DNA of 64,000 bases from Paraburkholderia terricola (GCF_900142195.1 NZ_FRAB01000001.1:62001-126000); one strand, 5' to 3'; positions 11,512 through 21,978 are shown, numbered from the stretch's first letter. The notes: a model not told the origin generated them from the letters alone. Numbers and translations: made by a program.

Positions 11512-11629
11512 CATGTTCGGTCGCCCAGCCAGTCCTTGTCGTAGGCGAATGACCAGATTCCGCCTTCGTCGCTGACGACACCCACGCGCTGGCCATTCGC
11601 GAATGCCGCGAGCGTTCTAGCTGCCATGA
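11511..11629 (-). pseudogene. truncated, frameshifted hipA toxin remnant
   Basis: Starting at ATG 11629 the minus strand reads MAARTLAAFANGQRVGV and then, after a 2-nt frame change in a GTGTG run near 11578, VSDEGGIWSFAYDKDWL followed by GDRT and a stop. This matches the N-terminal subdomain of HipA kinases (NGxxVG followed by G-x-WSFxYDxxWL), the region that contacts HipB. Only about 38 codons survive; the kinase core is absent, and the yciB-operon terminator abuts the break. The start overlaps the end of the HipB-like gene by 13 bp, the usual hipBA arrangement. The toxin is therefore non-functional here. Recognition is from motif pattern only, but the match over both frames is good. Confidence 0.75.
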
Positions 11630-11904
11630 GAAGTCCGTCGGCGATGGAGCGCCTTGGTGGCTAACACAGGGGGAATGTCCACGGAGACCTCCGCGTGGAG
11701 AGTGATGCCCAATTCGCCGAGAAGATGCAGCACCTTGCCTATCTGGGCTGTCGGCTTGCCCGCCTCGATATGCGTGATGAACTTGGGGGACAGGCCGGTG
11801 GCATTGGCGACGTCATCGCGCGTGAGCCCTTGCGCAAGCCGCGAAGCGCGCACGAGATCGCCTAACGCCGACATGCTGCCGATCAAAACGTCGGATGCGC
11901 GCAC
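11617..11904 (-). CDS. HipB-like XRE-family antitoxin/repressor (orphan)
   Basis: The protein is a small helix-turn-helix repressor: LGDLVRASRLAQGLTRDDVANA is the start of the HTH, GLSPKFITHIEAGKP the recognition part, and TAQIGKVLHLLGELGITLHAEV the HipB-type dimerisation tail. I chose GTG 11904 (95 residues) because AGGAG (complement of 11911-11915) sits six bases upstream and because this leaves the first palindromic operator outside the coding region. ATG 11943 would place the operator inside the gene. HipB proteins neutralise HipA and repress their own operon. Here the partner toxin is a stub, so the gene may persist as a free-standing regulator. Its C-terminus (LHRRRTSHGS) overlaps the hipA remnant start. 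Confidence 0.82.
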   Translation of the reverse strand: MRASDVLIGSMSALGDLVRASRLAQGLTRDDVANATGLSPKFITHIEAGKPTAQIGKVLHLLGELGITLHAEVSVDIPPVLATKALHRRRTSHGS

Positions 11905-11925
11905 TCCGCTCTCCTGTGTATGTTC

Positions 11926-12093
11926 GTACCCGCTCGGTAACATTATGCCATGGGAATGCGCGTCGGCTCAGTTTCGTATCCGATCGGGTACGAAATGGGA
12001 TGTTGGGTGATTCATCGAGCCGTTTCGTACCCGATCGGATACGAAGAGAACCTGCGAAGGCGCGCGCGTCGCGTTATGTACCCGAGCAGGTAC
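11926..12093. promoter_or_regulatory. cluster of four palindromic operators upstream of the HipB-like gene
   Basis: Four related inverted repeats with half-sites GTAyC and GrTAC lie at about 11926-11941, 11972-11995, 12023-12046 and 12078-12093. The second and third are longest: TTTCGTATCC / GGGTACGAAA and TTTCGTACCC / GGATACGAAG around a GATC centre, each about 24 bp. The first overlaps the leader of the HipB-like gene, so autorepression is the natural reading. The spacings (about 46-55 bp centre to centre) are close to four to five helical turns, which would suit cooperative looping. HipB of E. coli also uses four operators, with a longer spacer. The rest of the 345-bp gap up to purL shows nothing else except the purL-end hairpin. 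Confidence 0.8.
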
Positions 12094-12207
12094 GGATCGG
12101 ACCGGCGGCAATCTTGCTCATTAGCGGCAAGAAACACCACAGATCAAGCCTGCGCGGCCCCAATCTGCGCCGCGGCATCGCAACGCCGTCTGGTGCGCGC
12201 TGCCGGC

Positions 12208-12239
12208 AAGGCCGTCGCGCGCACAGCGGCGACGGCCTT
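12208..12239 (-). terminator. strong hairpin at the 3' end of purL
   Basis: An 11-bp perfect stem (AAGGCCGTCGC at 12208-12218 with GCGACGGCCTT at 12229-12239) lies 10 bp beyond the purL stop. There is no T-run, so it may act as an RNA-stabilising or Rho-assisted end rather than a classical intrinsic terminator. Confidence 0.5.
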
Positions 12240-12249
12240 CGCTACATGA

Positions 12250-15200
12250 TTAACCCAGCCAGCGGCGCGCGTTCTGGAATACGCGCATCCACGGACTCGC
12301 GTCCGTGCCGCCCTCGCCCCAACCTTCGGGATGCCAGCTCATCTGCACCGCGCGATGCACGCGCTCGGTGTGCGGCATCAGCACCGTGAAGCGGCCATCC
12401 GGCGTGGTGACCGACGTGATGCCGTTCGGCGAACCATTCGGGTTGAACGGATACTGCTCGGTCGCCTGACCGCGGTGATCGACATAACGCATCGCCACCG
12501 CCACCTTCGACACATCGCCTTGCTGCGAGAAGTCCGCATAGCCTTCGCCATGCGCGATCGCCACCGGAATGCGCGAGCCTTCCATGCCGGCGAAGAAGAT
12601 CGACGGCGAAGCCTCGACCTCGACCAGCGAGAAGCGCGCTTCGAATTTCTCCGACTTGTTGCGCGTGAACTTCGGCCAGGCTTCGGCGCCCGGAATCATC
12701 GACGCGAGACTGCTCATCATCTGGCAGCCGTTGCAGATGCCCAGCGCGAAGGTGTCCTCGCGGCCGAAGAATGCGGCGAACATGTCGGCCAGTTGCGAGT
12801 TGAAGCGGATCGCTTTCGCCCAGCCCTCGCCGGCGCCGAGCGTGTCGCCGTATGAGAAGCCGCCGCATGCCACCGCACCGGCGAAATCCGCCAGGTTCGC
12901 GCGGCCCGATAGCAGATCGCTCATGTGCACGTCGTGCGCGTCGAAGCCGGCGCGGTCGAATGCATACGCCGTCTCCAGGTGCGAGTTCACGCCCTGCTCG
13001 CGCAGGATCGCGACGCGCGGACGCGCGCCCTTGCCAAGGAACGGCGCGGCGACGTCTTCAGCGGGATCGAACGTGAGAACCGGCGCAATGCCCGGATCGG
13101 CGGCATCCAGAAGCGCGTCGTATTCGGCATCGGCGCAAGCCGGGTTGTCGCGCAGACGCGCAATACGCCAGCTCACTTCACTCCACGTGCGATGCAGTTC
13201 GGTGCGCGGCGCTTCGTAAATCTTCTTCGCGTCGCGATAGATTTCGATCGTGTCGCGCTCGTTGATCTTGCCGATCACGTGCGAGCAGGCCGACAGCCCG
13301 TGTTCGCGCAAGGCGACCAGCACCGCGTCGCGGTCGGCCGCGCGCACCTGAATGACGGCGCCCAGTTCCTCGTTGAAGAGCGCGCGGATCGTGCGGTCTT
13401 CACGGCGGCCGCTCGTCTGCTTCGCCCAGTCTTTGGCGTCGCCGTAGTCGGATTCGTGGTGCGGATCGAGCACCAGCATGTCCACGTTCAGCGACACGCC
13501 GACATGCCCCGCGAACGCCATTTCGCAGACCGTCGCCCACAGGCCGCCGTCCGAGCGGTCGTGATACGCGAGCAGCTTGCCGTCGCTGTTGAGCGATTGG
13601 ATCGCGTTGAAAAAGCGCTTCAGGTCCTCGGGATCGTCGACGTCCGGCACCGTGTCGCCAACCTGCTGCGTGACTTGCGCGAGGATACTGCCGCCCAGAC
13701 GATGCTTGCCGCGGCCGAGATCGATCGCGATCAGCACGGAGTCGCCAGCATCGCTCGCGCGGCGCAGTTGCGGCGTGAGGTGGCGACGCACGTCCTCGAC
13801 CGGCGCGAACGCCGAGATGATCAGCGAGACCGGCGCGACCACTTCCTTCGCCACGCCCTGGTCTTCCCACTTGGTGCGCATGGAGAGCGAATCCTTGCCC
13901 ACCGGAATGCTGATGCCCAAGGCCGGGCACAGTTCCATGCCGATTGCCTTGACCGTCTCGTACAACGCGGCGTCTTCGCCCGGCGCGCCGCACGCGGCCA
14001 TCCAGTTCGCCGACAGCTTGAGCTTGTCGAGCGACGCGATCGGCGCCGCCGCGACGTTGGTCACCGCCTCGCCCACCGCCATGCGGCCCGAGGCCGGCGC
14101 GTCGATCACGGCGAGCGGCGTGCGCTCGGCCATGGTCATCGCTTCGCCGCGGAAGCCCGCGTAGTCCATCGTGGTGATCGCGACGTCGGCGACCGGGACT
14201 TGCCACGGGCCGACCATCTGATCGCGCGCGGTCGTGCCGCCCACCGAGCGGTCGCCGATCGTGATGAGAAACGACTTGCTCGCCACCGTGGGGTGACGCA
14301 GCACGCTCACCGCGACCTCCGGCAACGCTATGCCCGTCACGTCCACCGGTTCGAGTTTCCGCTCGACGCGCCTGACGTCGCGATGCATGCGCGGCGCCTT
14401 GCCGAGCAGCACTTCCATCGGCATGTCGACCGGCTGATGCGCGGCGGCGTCCTTGAGTTCGGAGTCGATCACCTTCAACTGACGCTCGGCCGTGGCCGTG
14501 CCGACCACCGCGAACGGGCAGCGCTCGCGCTCGCACATCGCCTCGAAAGCCGGCAGATCGGCCGGCGCGATCGCCAGCACATAGCGCTCCTGGGCTTCGT
14601 TCGACCAGATTTCGCGCGGCGACAAGCCGCTCTCTTCCAACTGGATATTGCGCAGATTGAACACCGCGCCCTTGCCCGCGCCGTCCACGACTTCCGGAAA
14701 CGCGTTCGACAAACCGCCCGCGCCCACGTCGTGAATGCTCAGAATGGGGTTCTTCTCGCCGAGCTGCCAGCACGCGTTGATGACTTCCTGCGCGCGCCGC
14801 TCGATTTCCGGATTGCCGCGCTGCACAGAGTCGAAGTCGAGTTCGGCGGTGTTGGTGCCGGTCGCCATCGAACTGGCCGCGCCGCCGCCCATGCCGATGC
14901 GCATGCCCGGCCCGCCGATCTGGATCAGCAGCGAGCCTTCCGGCAGATCGTGCTTGTGCGTGTGCTGATCGGAGATATTGCCGATGCCGCCCGCGATCAT
15001 GATCGGCTTGTGATAACCGCGCACGAGACCCGCCACGTTCTGTTCGTAAGCGCGGAAATAACCGCCCAGATTCGGCCGGCCGAATTCGTTGTTGAACGCG
15101 GCGCCGCCGAGCGGCCCGTCGATCATGATTTGCAGCGGCGAGGCGATGCGGTCGGGACGGCCATACGCTTCGTACCTGTCGTGCGGATTGCGGTGCGCGA

Positions 15201-16332
15201 GCGGCTGGGCGGCGTCACGCGCGTTTTCCCACGCCTCGACGCCGTCCGGCAATTCGAGGTTCGACACCGTGAAGCCCGCGAGGCCCGCCTTCGGACGCGC
15301 GCCGCGGCCGGTCGCGCCTTCGTCGCGGATTTCGCCGCCCGCGCCCGTCGCGGCGCCGGGGAACGGCGAGATCGCGGTCGGGTGGTTGTGCGTTTCCACC
15401 TTCATCAGCGTGTGCGTGAGTTCGACGTTGCGGCGATAGTGCTCCGGCAACTCGTGCTCGCCCAGCTCAGCCGGCGTGCGCGGGAACCAGCGTTCGGCCA
15501 TGCCGCCCGCCATGATCGCCGAGTTGTCCGAATACGCGACGATCGTGCCTTGCGGATTGAGCTTCTCGGTGTTGCGGATCATGTTGAACAGCGAGATGTC
15601 CTGCTTCTCGCCGTCGATCGTCCATTCCGCGTTGAAAATCTTGTGGCGGCAGTGCTCGCTGTTGGCCTGCGCGAACATCATCAGTTCGACGTCGGTCGGG
15701 TTGCGGCCGAGCCTCGTGAACGCGTCCACCAGGTAATCGATTTCGTCGTCGGCGAGCGCGAGGCCCAGTTCCGTGTTCGCCGCTTCCAGCGCGCCGCGGC
15801 CGTGGCCCAGCACGTCGACGGTTTGCAGCGGCTTGGCCGGCAGTTCGTCGAACAGATGCAGCGCGTGGTCGCGCGAAGGCGACACGCTTTCGGTCATGCG
15901 GTCGTGCAGCGCCGCGGCGACTGCCGCGCGGGCTTCGTCGGAGAGCGTTTTCTTGCCCAGCAGGCCGCTTTTCAGCGTGACCGTGTACTCGACGCCGCGC
16001 TCGATGCGGCGCACCTGCGTGAGACCGCACAGATGCGCGATGTCCGTTGCCTTGCTGGCCCACGGCGACACCGTGCCGAAGCGCGGCACCACGAGGAAGG
16101 TTTCGACCGCGCCACGCTCCTTGCCTTCCTCGAACGGATCGCCGTAGTGCATCAGCGCTTCGATCTTCGCGTGGTCTTCGGCGGACAGCGGCGTTTGCGC
16201 GTTGACGAAGTGCAGATATTGCCCGCGCACGCCGGTAATGTTGGCGTCGATGCGCGTGAGCGTTTCGAGCAGGCGGGTTTGACGGAAATCGGAAAGGGCC
16301 GAAGCGCCGGGGAAACACGAGAAGTGGGCCAT
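12250..16332 (-). CDS. purL: phosphoribosylformylglycinamidine synthase (FGAM synthetase)
   Basis: This 1360-residue protein is the large single-chain PurL of Gram-negative bacteria (about 1300 residues in E. coli). It converts formylglycinamide ribonucleotide, glutamine and ATP to FGAM in the fourth step of purine synthesis. Visible parts in order are the N-terminal PurS-like region, the linker, two AIRS-like ATP domains ([50 protein letters not shown]) and a C-terminal class I glutamine amidotransferase. The latter has the nucleophilic Cys in LGICNGCQM near residue 1200 and the catalytic His in AHGEGYADF. The start [22 protein letters not shown] matches the family. It stands alone, divergent from the FAD oxidase gene. 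Confidence 0.97.
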   Translation of the reverse strand: MAHFSCFPGASALSDFRQTRLLETLTRIDANITGVRGQYLHFVNAQTPLSAEDHAKIEALMHYGDPFEEGKERGAVETFLVVPRFGTVSPWASKATDIAHLCGLTQVRRIERGVEYTVTLKSGLLGKKTLSDEARAAVAAALHDRMTESVSPSRDHALHLFDELPAKPLQTVDVLGHGRGALEAANTELGLALADDEIDYLVDAFTRLGRNPTDVELMMFAQANSEHCRHKIFNAEWTIDGEKQDISLFNMIRNTEKLNPQGTIVAYSDNSAIMAGGMAERWFPRTPAELGEHELPEHYRRNVELTHTLMKVETHNHPTAISPFPGAATGAGGEIRDEGATGRGARPKAGLAGFTVSNLELPDGVEAWENARDAAQPLAHRNPHDRYEAYGRPDRIASPLQIMIDGPLGGAAFNNEFGRPNLGGYFRAYEQNVAGLVRGYHKPIMIAGGIGNISDQHTHKHDLPEGSLLIQIGGPGMRIGMGGGAASSMATGTNTAELDFDSVQRGNPEIERRAQEVINACWQLGEKNPILSIHDVGAGGLSNAFPEVVDGAGKGAVFNLRNIQLEESGLSPREIWSNEAQERYVLAIAPADLPAFEAMCERERCPFAVVGTATAERQLKVIDSELKDAAAHQPVDMPMEVLLGKAPRMHRDVRRVERKLEPVDVTGIALPEVAVSVLRHPTVASKSFLITIGDRSVGGTTARDQMVGPWQVPVADVAITTMDYAGFRGEAMTMAERTPLAVIDAPASGRMAVGEAVTNVAAAPIASLDKLKLSANWMAACGAPGEDAALYETVKAIGMELCPALGISIPVGKDSLSMRTKWEDQGVAKEVVAPVSLIISAFAPVEDVRRHLTPQLRRASDAGDSVLIAIDLGRGKHRLGGSILAQVTQQVGDTVPDVDDPEDLKRFFNAIQSLNSDGKLLAYHDRSDGGLWATVCEMAFAGHVGVSLNVDMLVLDPHHESDYGDAKDWAKQTSGRREDRTIRALFNEELGAVIQVRAADRDAVLVALREHGLSACSHVIGKINERDTIEIYRDAKKIYEAPRTELHRTWSEVSWRIARLRDNPACADAEYDALLDAADPGIAPVLTFDPAEDVAAPFLGKGARPRVAILREQGVNSHLETAYAFDRAGFDAHDVHMSDLLSGRANLADFAGAVACGGFSYGDTLGAGEGWAKAIRFNSQLADMFAAFFGREDTFALGICNGCQMMSSLASMIPGAEAWPKFTRNKSEKFEARFSLVEVEASPSIFFAGMEGSRIPVAIAHGEGYADFSQQGDVSKVAVAMRYVDHRGQATEQYPFNPNGSPNGITSVTTPDGRFTVLMPHTERVHRAVQMSWHPEGWGEGGTDASPWMRVFQNARRWLG

Positions 16333-16624
16333 GGACTTGACGTTGCGTCGCTAATGATGCCGATGAGTGATGCCGATGAGTCGCGCGTGCAGGCGACGTG
16401 AGGCGGAAAGGAAGTCCGGGATTATACCCCGGGAACGCGCTTCCAGCGGGCCTGACGGCATGGCGGCGCGGCCGGCGGCGTGGCCGGTCGGCGCGTTTGG
16501 CTGCTATCATTCGCCCTTTCATCAGATCGGCGCGAGCGGCGTGAGTCATGCCGGGCCGCGCGCCGCATGCCACGCTCGAGCGGCACGCGCAGTTTGGCGT
16601 CCCGCCGGCAACTCGAATCAGAAC

Positions 16625-17923
16625 ATGGATGTCATCGTCATTGGCGGCGGGATAGCAGGCGTCGCCACCGCTTACCAACTGCGCGCGGCCGGTCATCGGG
16701 TCTGCGTCGTGGAGCGCCACGCCACCGTCGCGCAGGGCGCCACCTATGGGCACAGCGGCATCGTGCTGCCCACTCCGCTCGACGTATGGTTCGGCCCGAC
16801 CTTCATGGCGAGCCGTCAGAACGCCAGGAACGGCGTGGTCAACAAGGCCGGCTTCAACGGACCGGCGCGCCAGTTCGTCAAGCAGCTCGCGCGGCTCCAG
16901 GATCCGAACCCGTACGGCCATCAATACGGATTGCTGCGCCCGCTGATCGAGATGTCGCGTGAGACGCTGGCCGACATGGAAGCGCGCTTCGGGCTCGAGT
17001 TCGAGCAGGCGAGCGGCCTGCTTCATCTGGTGCGTTCGGCGCAGGAGTGGGAGCAGCTGCGGCCCGCGCTCGGTCTGCTGCGCCTGCACGAAATGCCGTA
17101 CCACGAGCTCACGCCAGCCGAATGCGCGGCCTTCGAGCATTCCGTGCGAACCGAGCCGGAATTCGCCGGCGGCGTGCTGTTCGAGCATGAGCGCACGGCG
17201 AACTGCCCGCTTTTCACGAAGCTCGTCAAGCAGGTCCTCGACACCCAGGGCGGCGTGCAATTCATGCTGGGCTGCGAAGTTTCGGCGATCCGTCTGGAAG
17301 GCCAGCGCGCCGGCGTGGAACTGGCGCCGGGTCCCGGCGTGGCGTCGCGTTCACGCGAAGTCGACGTGATCAACGCCGACGCGGTCGTCGTCGCCGCCGG
17401 GCATGGCAGCTTGCCGCTGCTCGAACGCCTGGGGCTGCGGCTGCCGCTCTATCCGCTGCGCCTGCACACACTGGTCGCGCCGATCGCGCATGAGGAATGC
17501 GCGCCGCACGTGACGATCGTCGACACGGTCAAGCGGATCGTGATCAGCCGCATGAATCACCGCCTGCGGATCGCGGGCGGCGCGGTCTTGCAGAGCCCCG
17601 CCCTGCTCGACAAGCCGCTCGGCGAAGCGGTGACGAAGGAAGCGCTGGCGCTGCTCGGCCAAGCGACCCACGACTGGATTCCGGGCGCCGCCCGCATCTC
17701 GGCGGCCTTGCCGTGGGAAGGCGTCAAGCTGCTGTCGCCGGACGGCTTGCCGGTGATCGGCAACGCGCTGCATCCGCGGCTCTATGTGAACGCCGGCCAC
17801 GGCCCCGCTGGCTGGGGCCTCGCATGCGGGTCGGGCAAGCTGATCGCCGACCTGATCACGGGCGGGACGCCAGAGCTACCCGTCGACACCCTCGCCGCGC
17901 TGCGCGCGGATCGGTTCAAGTAG
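16625..17923 (+). CDS. FAD-dependent D-amino-acid dehydrogenase-like oxidoreductase (DadA family)
   Basis: The 432-residue protein is a DAO-fold flavoenzyme. The FAD-binding dinucleotide motif GGGIAG is at residues 7-12 in MDVIVIGGGIAGVATAYQ, and the Glu that binds the ribose ends the next strand (VCVVE). The C-terminal FAD-contact block is LSPDGLPVIGN, followed by LYVNAGHGPAGWGLACGSGKLIADL, both typical of the DadA/small-subunit D-amino acid dehydrogenase group. The likely reaction is oxidative deamination of a D-amino acid or related amine with electrons going to the membrane chain; the substrate is not readable. ATG 16625 is chosen because the Rossmann motif must start within the first few residues. 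No alanine racemase gene is adjacent. Confidence 0.85.
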   Translation: MDVIVIGGGIAGVATAYQLRAAGHRVCVVERHATVAQGATYGHSGIVLPTPLDVWFGPTFMASRQNARNGVVNKAGFNGPARQFVKQLARLQDPNPYGHQYGLLRPLIEMSRETLADMEARFGLEFEQASGLLHLVRSAQEWEQLRPALGLLRLHEMPYHELTPAECAAFEHSVRTEPEFAGGVLFEHERTANCPLFTKLVKQVLDTQGGVQFMLGCEVSAIRLEGQRAGVELAPGPGVASRSREVDVINADAVVVAAGHGSLPLLERLGLRLPLYPLRLHTLVAPIAHEECAPHVTIVDTVKRIVISRMNHRLRIAGGAVLQSPALLDKPLGEAVTKEALALLGQATHDWIPGAARISAALPWEGVKLLSPDGLPVIGNALHPRLYVNAGHGPAGWGLACGSGKLIADLITGGTPELPVDTLAALRADRFK

Positions 17924-17992
17924 GAGGCGGTGGGCGCCGCTGTGTTCACGCGCGGCGGAAAGAGGGGCGCCTGGCTGCGGTGAGGCGGCGGG

Positions 17993-18167
17993 CATCGGGC
18001 ATCGGGCATCGGGCATCGGGCATCGGGCGTCGCGGGTCGCGGGTCGCGGGTCGCGGGTCGGGCATCGGACACCGGACACCGGACACCGGACACCGGGCAT
18101 CGGGCATCGGGCATCGGGCATCGGGCATCGGGCATCGGACACCGGACATCGGACATCGGGCATCGGG
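17993..18167. repeat. intergenic heptamer tandem array, 25 units
   Basis: The array consists of exactly 25 consecutive 7-bp units (175 bp). Variants occur in blocks: CATCGGG x5, then CGTCGCG/GGTCGCG/GGTCGGG (5 units), CATCGGA/CACCGGA/CACCGGG (5 units), CATCGGG x5, and a mixed tail ending in CATCGGG. The block structure indicates repeated local duplications of already diverged units. It fills most of the 364-bp gap between the FAD oxidase gene and nnr. Because three units make 21 bp, several frames stay open through the array and yield spurious repeat peptides (PDARCPM type). Confidence 0.95.
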
Positions 18168-18287
18168 ATGCGTGCACGAGGCGGCACAACGCCAGGCAAC
18201 CCCATCACGCATCGGCACCCCATAGGCACTACCATAGTGATTCCCGCAGCCTCCTCACCTCGCAACAGGTGCCCGCCCGCCTCCGCC

Positions 18288-19874
18288 ATGACAGAAGCCG
18301 ACCTCGCGCCGCCCACGCTCACCAGTCCGCACAACCGGGCGCTTCCTCTCCTCACGCTGACCGATCTGCGGATCGCCGAGGCCCAGGCGTCGGCGTCCCT
18401 GCCGCCTCATACGCTGATGTCGCGCGCGGGCAAATCCGCCGCGAGCTTTCTGAAGGAGCAGATCACCCGCGACACGTCGATCGGCAAATCGAAGCAGAAG
18501 GTCTGGCTCGTCGCGGGGCCGGGCAACAACGGCGGCGACGCCCTCGTTCTCGCGACCGAGCTGCACCAGGCCGGCATCGCCGTCGATCTGTGCATGCCGG
18601 TCGAGGTCAAGCCGGCCGACGCCCGCTGGGCGCTCGACACGGCCCGCGCCGCGGGCGTGCCGATCAGCGCGGCGCCGCCCGCCTCGCTCGACAGCTACAC
18701 CTGGCTCGTGGACGGCATGTTCGGCATCGGCCTCACGCGTGAACTCGAAGGCGTGTTCGCGAGCCTCGCGCGGCAACTCTCGCAACGCGCGAAGGCCAGG
18801 CCGAGAAGAGGCGGCGTGCTCGCGCTCGACGTGCCGAGCGGCCTCGACAGCGACACCGGCACGATCGTCGGCAATGGCGACGGCGCCGCGGTCCACGCCA
18901 CGCACACCATCACGTTCATCGGCGCGAAACCCGGCCTCTTCACCGCGCAAGGGCGCGACCTCGCCGGCGCGGTGACCGTGGCGCCGATCGGCGTCGATTG
19001 CAGCGCCCGCACGGCCGTCCAATTGAACGCGCCGGAACTCTTCGCCGCCTTTCTGCCACCGCGCGACTTCGCGACCAACAAGGGCAGCTTCGGCAGCCTC
19101 GCGGTGGTCGGCGGCGACACCGGCATGTGCGGCGCGCCGATCCTCGCCGCACGCGCGGCGCTCTACACCGGCGCGGGAAAAGTGCACGTCGCCATCCTGG
19201 GCGAAGGCGCGCCGCCCTACGATCCGCCGCATCCCGAACTGATGCTGCATGCCGTCGACGCGCTGCCGCTCGACAAGATGGACGCGCTCGCCGTCGGTTG
19301 CGGCATGGGGCATGGCGAGCGCGCCACGCGCGTCATGCACGACGTGCTGCCGCTCGACGTGCCCAAGCTGTTCGACGCCGACGCGCTGAATCTGCTCGCC
19401 AAAGACCCCTCGCTCGCCGCCGAGCTCACCGCGCGCGGCGTGCAAGGCGATCCGTGCATCCTCACGCCGCATCCGCTCGAAGCCGCGCGCCTGCTCGGCA
19501 CCGACGCGCCGGGTGTGCAGCGCGACCGCCTCGCCGCGGCGCGCGCGCTGGCCGCGCGCTTCGCCAGCGTCGTCGTGCTGAAGGGCAGCGGCACCGTGAT
19601 CGCGGCGCCGGACGGCCGCCTCACGATCAATCCCACCGGCAACGCGGCGCTGGCGACGGGCGGCACCGGCGACGTGCTGGGCGGCATCATCGGCGCGCTG
19701 CTCGCGCAGCATCTGCCGCGCTACGAAGCGGCCCTCGCGGGCGTCTATCTGCACGGCCTCGCCGCCGATACGCTGAGCGCGCAAGGCCACGGCCCGGCCG
19801 GTTTGACGGCGGGCGAACTGGCGCCGATGGTGCGGACCTTGCTGAACCGGCTGTTCTATCCGGCTACGAGCTGA
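18288..19874 (+). CDS. nnr: bifunctional NAD(P)H-hydrate epimerase / ADP-dependent dehydratase
   Basis: The 528-residue protein repairs hydrated NAD(P)H. The N-terminal half is the YjeF_N epimerase (MSRAGKSAASFL, VAGPGNNGGDALVLATEL near residue 79, and DVPSGLDSDTG). The C-terminal half is the ribokinase-like ADP-dependent dehydratase (NKGSFGSLAVVGGDTGMCGAP, LTPHPLEAARLLG, and NPTGNAALATGGTGDVLGGI near residue 458 with the catalytic Asp). ATG 18288 gives a reasonable N-terminus; an upstream in-frame ATG at 18168 abuts the heptamer array and adds only low-complexity sequence. It is monocistronic as far as visible; 295 bp without a recognisable gene separate it from pgi. Confidence 0.93.
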   Translation: MTEADLAPPTLTSPHNRALPLLTLTDLRIAEAQASASLPPHTLMSRAGKSAASFLKEQITRDTSIGKSKQKVWLVAGPGNNGGDALVLATELHQAGIAVDLCMPVEVKPADARWALDTARAAGVPISAAPPASLDSYTWLVDGMFGIGLTRELEGVFASLARQLSQRAKARPRRGGVLALDVPSGLDSDTGTIVGNGDGAAVHATHTITFIGAKPGLFTAQGRDLAGAVTVAPIGVDCSARTAVQLNAPELFAAFLPPRDFATNKGSFGSLAVVGGDTGMCGAPILAARAALYTGAGKVHVAILGEGAPPYDPPHPELMLHAVDALPLDKMDALAVGCGMGHGERATRVMHDVLPLDVPKLFDADALNLLAKDPSLAAELTARGVQGDPCILTPHPLEAARLLGTDAPGVQRDRLAAARALAARFASVVVLKGSGTVIAAPDGRLTINPTGNAALATGGTGDVLGGIIGALLAQHLPRYEAALAGVYLHGLAADTLSAQGHGPAGLTAGELAPMVRTLLNRLFYPATS

Positions 19875-20169
19875 CCACGTCGATCCCGTCGCTTGCGCGG
19901 CCCGGCCAAACCGCTGTCAAACCGCTGCCACCCCGCTGCCACCTGTCACGCAACGCCGTTATACTGACCGACTGCGCCGCGGGTTGGATCCTTCGCGGGT
20001 TGCGGCGAAACTTCAACGGGCGGCTTCATCGCGAGGCTGCCGGCCCGAAGTTTCAGCGCAAGCCGCGGCGAACCGGCCGCGCGGCATCGCTCTAACAGCA
20101 TCGTTGCATCATCCTCGGCAGCGCTTCACGCGCACGCCTTTCTTCGTGCCCCTTCGTTAGACGGACGCT

Positions 20170-21792
20170 ATGACGCAGAACTCGCTCCCCTCCTGGTCCT
20201 CGCTGCAAACGCATTACGAAAGCATTCGCGATGCGCACCTGCGCGACTGGTTCGCCCCCGAGAACGACCCCGCCCCCACTCGCGCCGAGCGCTTCGCGTT
20301 CGCGGGCGGCGGTCTCGCAGCCGATTTCTCGAAGAACCGCATCACCGACGAAACCCTGAACCTACTCGTGCAGCTCGCGCGCGAAGCGGGCGTCGAACAG
20401 CGCCGCGACGCGATGTTCGCGGGTGAAGTCGTCAATCCCACCGAAGGCCGCGCCGCGCTGCACACGGCCTTGCGCGCCAGCGACCCGAACGCGCCGTTCC
20501 ACGCGCAGGTACAGGCCGAGCGCGCGAAGATGGCCGCGTTCGCCGACCAGGTGCGCAGCGGCGCATGGACCGGCTATACCGGCAAGCGGATCCGCTACGT
20601 GGTGAACATCGGCATCGGCGGCTCGGACCTCGGGCCGAAGATGGTCGTGCACGCGCTGCAGCATCTGGCCACGCCCGACATCACCACGCACTTCGTATCG
20701 AACGTCGACGGCGCGGATCTCTACAACGTGATGCAGAAGATCGATCCCGAGGAAACGCTCGCGATCATCGTCTCCAAGACGTTCACCACGCTCGAAACCA
20801 TGACCAACGCGCGCTCGCTGCGCGACTGGTTCGTTCAGAAGGGTTGCCCGGAAAATGCGCTGGCGAAGCACTTCGTCGGTGTGTCGGCCAATCCCGCGGA
20901 AGTGGTCAAGTTCGGCATCGCGAAAGAAAACGTGTTCGAGATGTGGGACTGGGTCGGCGGCCGTTATTCGCTGTGGTCGGCGGTGGGTCTGTCGATCATG
21001 ATCGCGGTCGGCCCGCAACAGTTCGGCGAACTGCTCGCCGGCGCTAATGAAATGGATCAGCATTTCCGCGACGCGACGCTCGAAAAAAACCTTCCGGTGC
21101 TGCTCGGCATGCTCGGCATCTGGTATCGCAACTTCTTCGGCTCGCAAAGCTATCTGGTCGCGCCGTATTCGGAAGCGCTGCATTACCTGCCCTCATATCT
21201 GCAACAGCTCGAAATGGAGAGCAACGGCAAGTCGGCGCGTCTCGATGGCGCAACCGTCGACTATCCGACCTCCGCGGTGACGTGGGGCGAACCCGGCACG
21301 AACGGCCAGCATGCGTTCTTCCAGATGCTGCATCAAGGCCCGACAATCGTGCCGATCGACTTCATCGCGGTGCTGACGCCGGAGCATCCGCTCGCGAGCC
21401 ATCATCCGAAGCTGCTGGCGAACTGCTTCGCGCAAAGCGAAGCATTGATGCTCGGCCGCACGCTCGAGGAAGCGACAAAAGTGGCCGGCGCGGATCAGCC
21501 GGAACTCGCGCCGCACCTGGTGTTTCCGGGCAACCGGCCGACCAGCACGCTGCTCGTCGAGGCGCTCACCGCGCGTTCGCTCGGCGCGTTGATCGCGTTG
21601 TATGAACATAAGGTGCTGGTGCAGGCGTCGGTCTGGAACATCAATCCGTTCGATCAATGGGGCGTCGAGTTGGGCAAGATTCTCGGCAAGGTGGTCGAGG
21701 CCGATCTGACCGCGGCAAGCGTCGATGAGAAGAAGCACGACTCGTCGACTTCGGCGTTGATCGCGCGGGCGCGCGCCGCGTTGAAGCGGTGA
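20170..21792 (+). CDS. pgi: glucose-6-phosphate isomerase
   Basis: The 540-residue cytoplasmic enzyme interconverts glucose-6-phosphate and fructose-6-phosphate. Family blocks are present in order: [46 protein letters not shown] with the PGI signature, [15 protein letters not shown] and [12 protein letters not shown] near the C-terminus. Length matches other proteobacterial Pgi proteins. A TATACT hexamer at 19960-19965 in the upstream gap could be part of its promoter, but no good -35 box is visible. A strong intrinsic terminator lies about 100 bp downstream. Confidence 0.97.
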   Translation: MTQNSLPSWSSLQTHYESIRDAHLRDWFAPENDPAPTRAERFAFAGGGLAADFSKNRITDETLNLLVQLAREAGVEQRRDAMFAGEVVNPTEGRAALHTALRASDPNAPFHAQVQAERAKMAAFADQVRSGAWTGYTGKRIRYVVNIGIGGSDLGPKMVVHALQHLATPDITTHFVSNVDGADLYNVMQKIDPEETLAIIVSKTFTTLETMTNARSLRDWFVQKGCPENALAKHFVGVSANPAEVVKFGIAKENVFEMWDWVGGRYSLWSAVGLSIMIAVGPQQFGELLAGANEMDQHFRDATLEKNLPVLLGMLGIWYRNFFGSQSYLVAPYSEALHYLPSYLQQLEMESNGKSARLDGATVDYPTSAVTWGEPGTNGQHAFFQMLHQGPTIVPIDFIAVLTPEHPLASHHPKLLANCFAQSEALMLGRTLEEATKVAGADQPELAPHLVFPGNRPTSTLLVEALTARSLGALIALYEHKVLVQASVWNINPFDQWGVELGKILGKVVEADLTAASVDEKKHDSSTSALIARARAALKR

Positions 21793-21891
21793 CATCCAAG
21801 CAATGAGCGCGGGCGGCGCGCTTGCGTGGCGCCGCTGATGCGTGAGGCTTGTTCGATTGCACATTGCCGCGGTCGAGCAAGCCGGAACGAC

Positions 21892-21920
21892 AAAGCGGGC
21901 TTTCGCGGCCCGCTTTTTTT
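21892..21920 (+). terminator. intrinsic terminator downstream of pgi
   Basis: AAAGCGGGC (21892-21900) pairs with GCCCGCTTT (21908-21916), and a run of seven T begins at 21914. The stem also reads as a weak terminator on the other strand for the convergent ABC ATPase gene. Confidence 0.88.
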
Positions 21921-21978
21921 GCGCTTTGCTCGCTTTGCTGTATCGAACGTTTTAGATCTTCAACGACGCGCCGCCCTG

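Noticed and set aside
12925..16401. Very long plus-strand open frame (over 1100 codons) opposite purL
   Set aside because: It is the antisense shadow of purL caused by high GC; composition is Arg/His/Ala-rich with no family motif.
17993..18167. CRISPR array
   Set aside because: Units are 7 bp in direct tandem without spacers, and no cas gene is present.
18168..18287. Upstream ATG 18168 as the start of nnr
   Set aside because: It abuts the heptamer array and adds 40 low-complexity residues absent from the family; ATG 18288 fits better.
17782..18355. Minus-strand open frames with PDARCPM-type heptapeptide repeats
   Set aside because: They are produced by the non-coding 7-bp array, which keeps several frames open; no start context or conserved flank.
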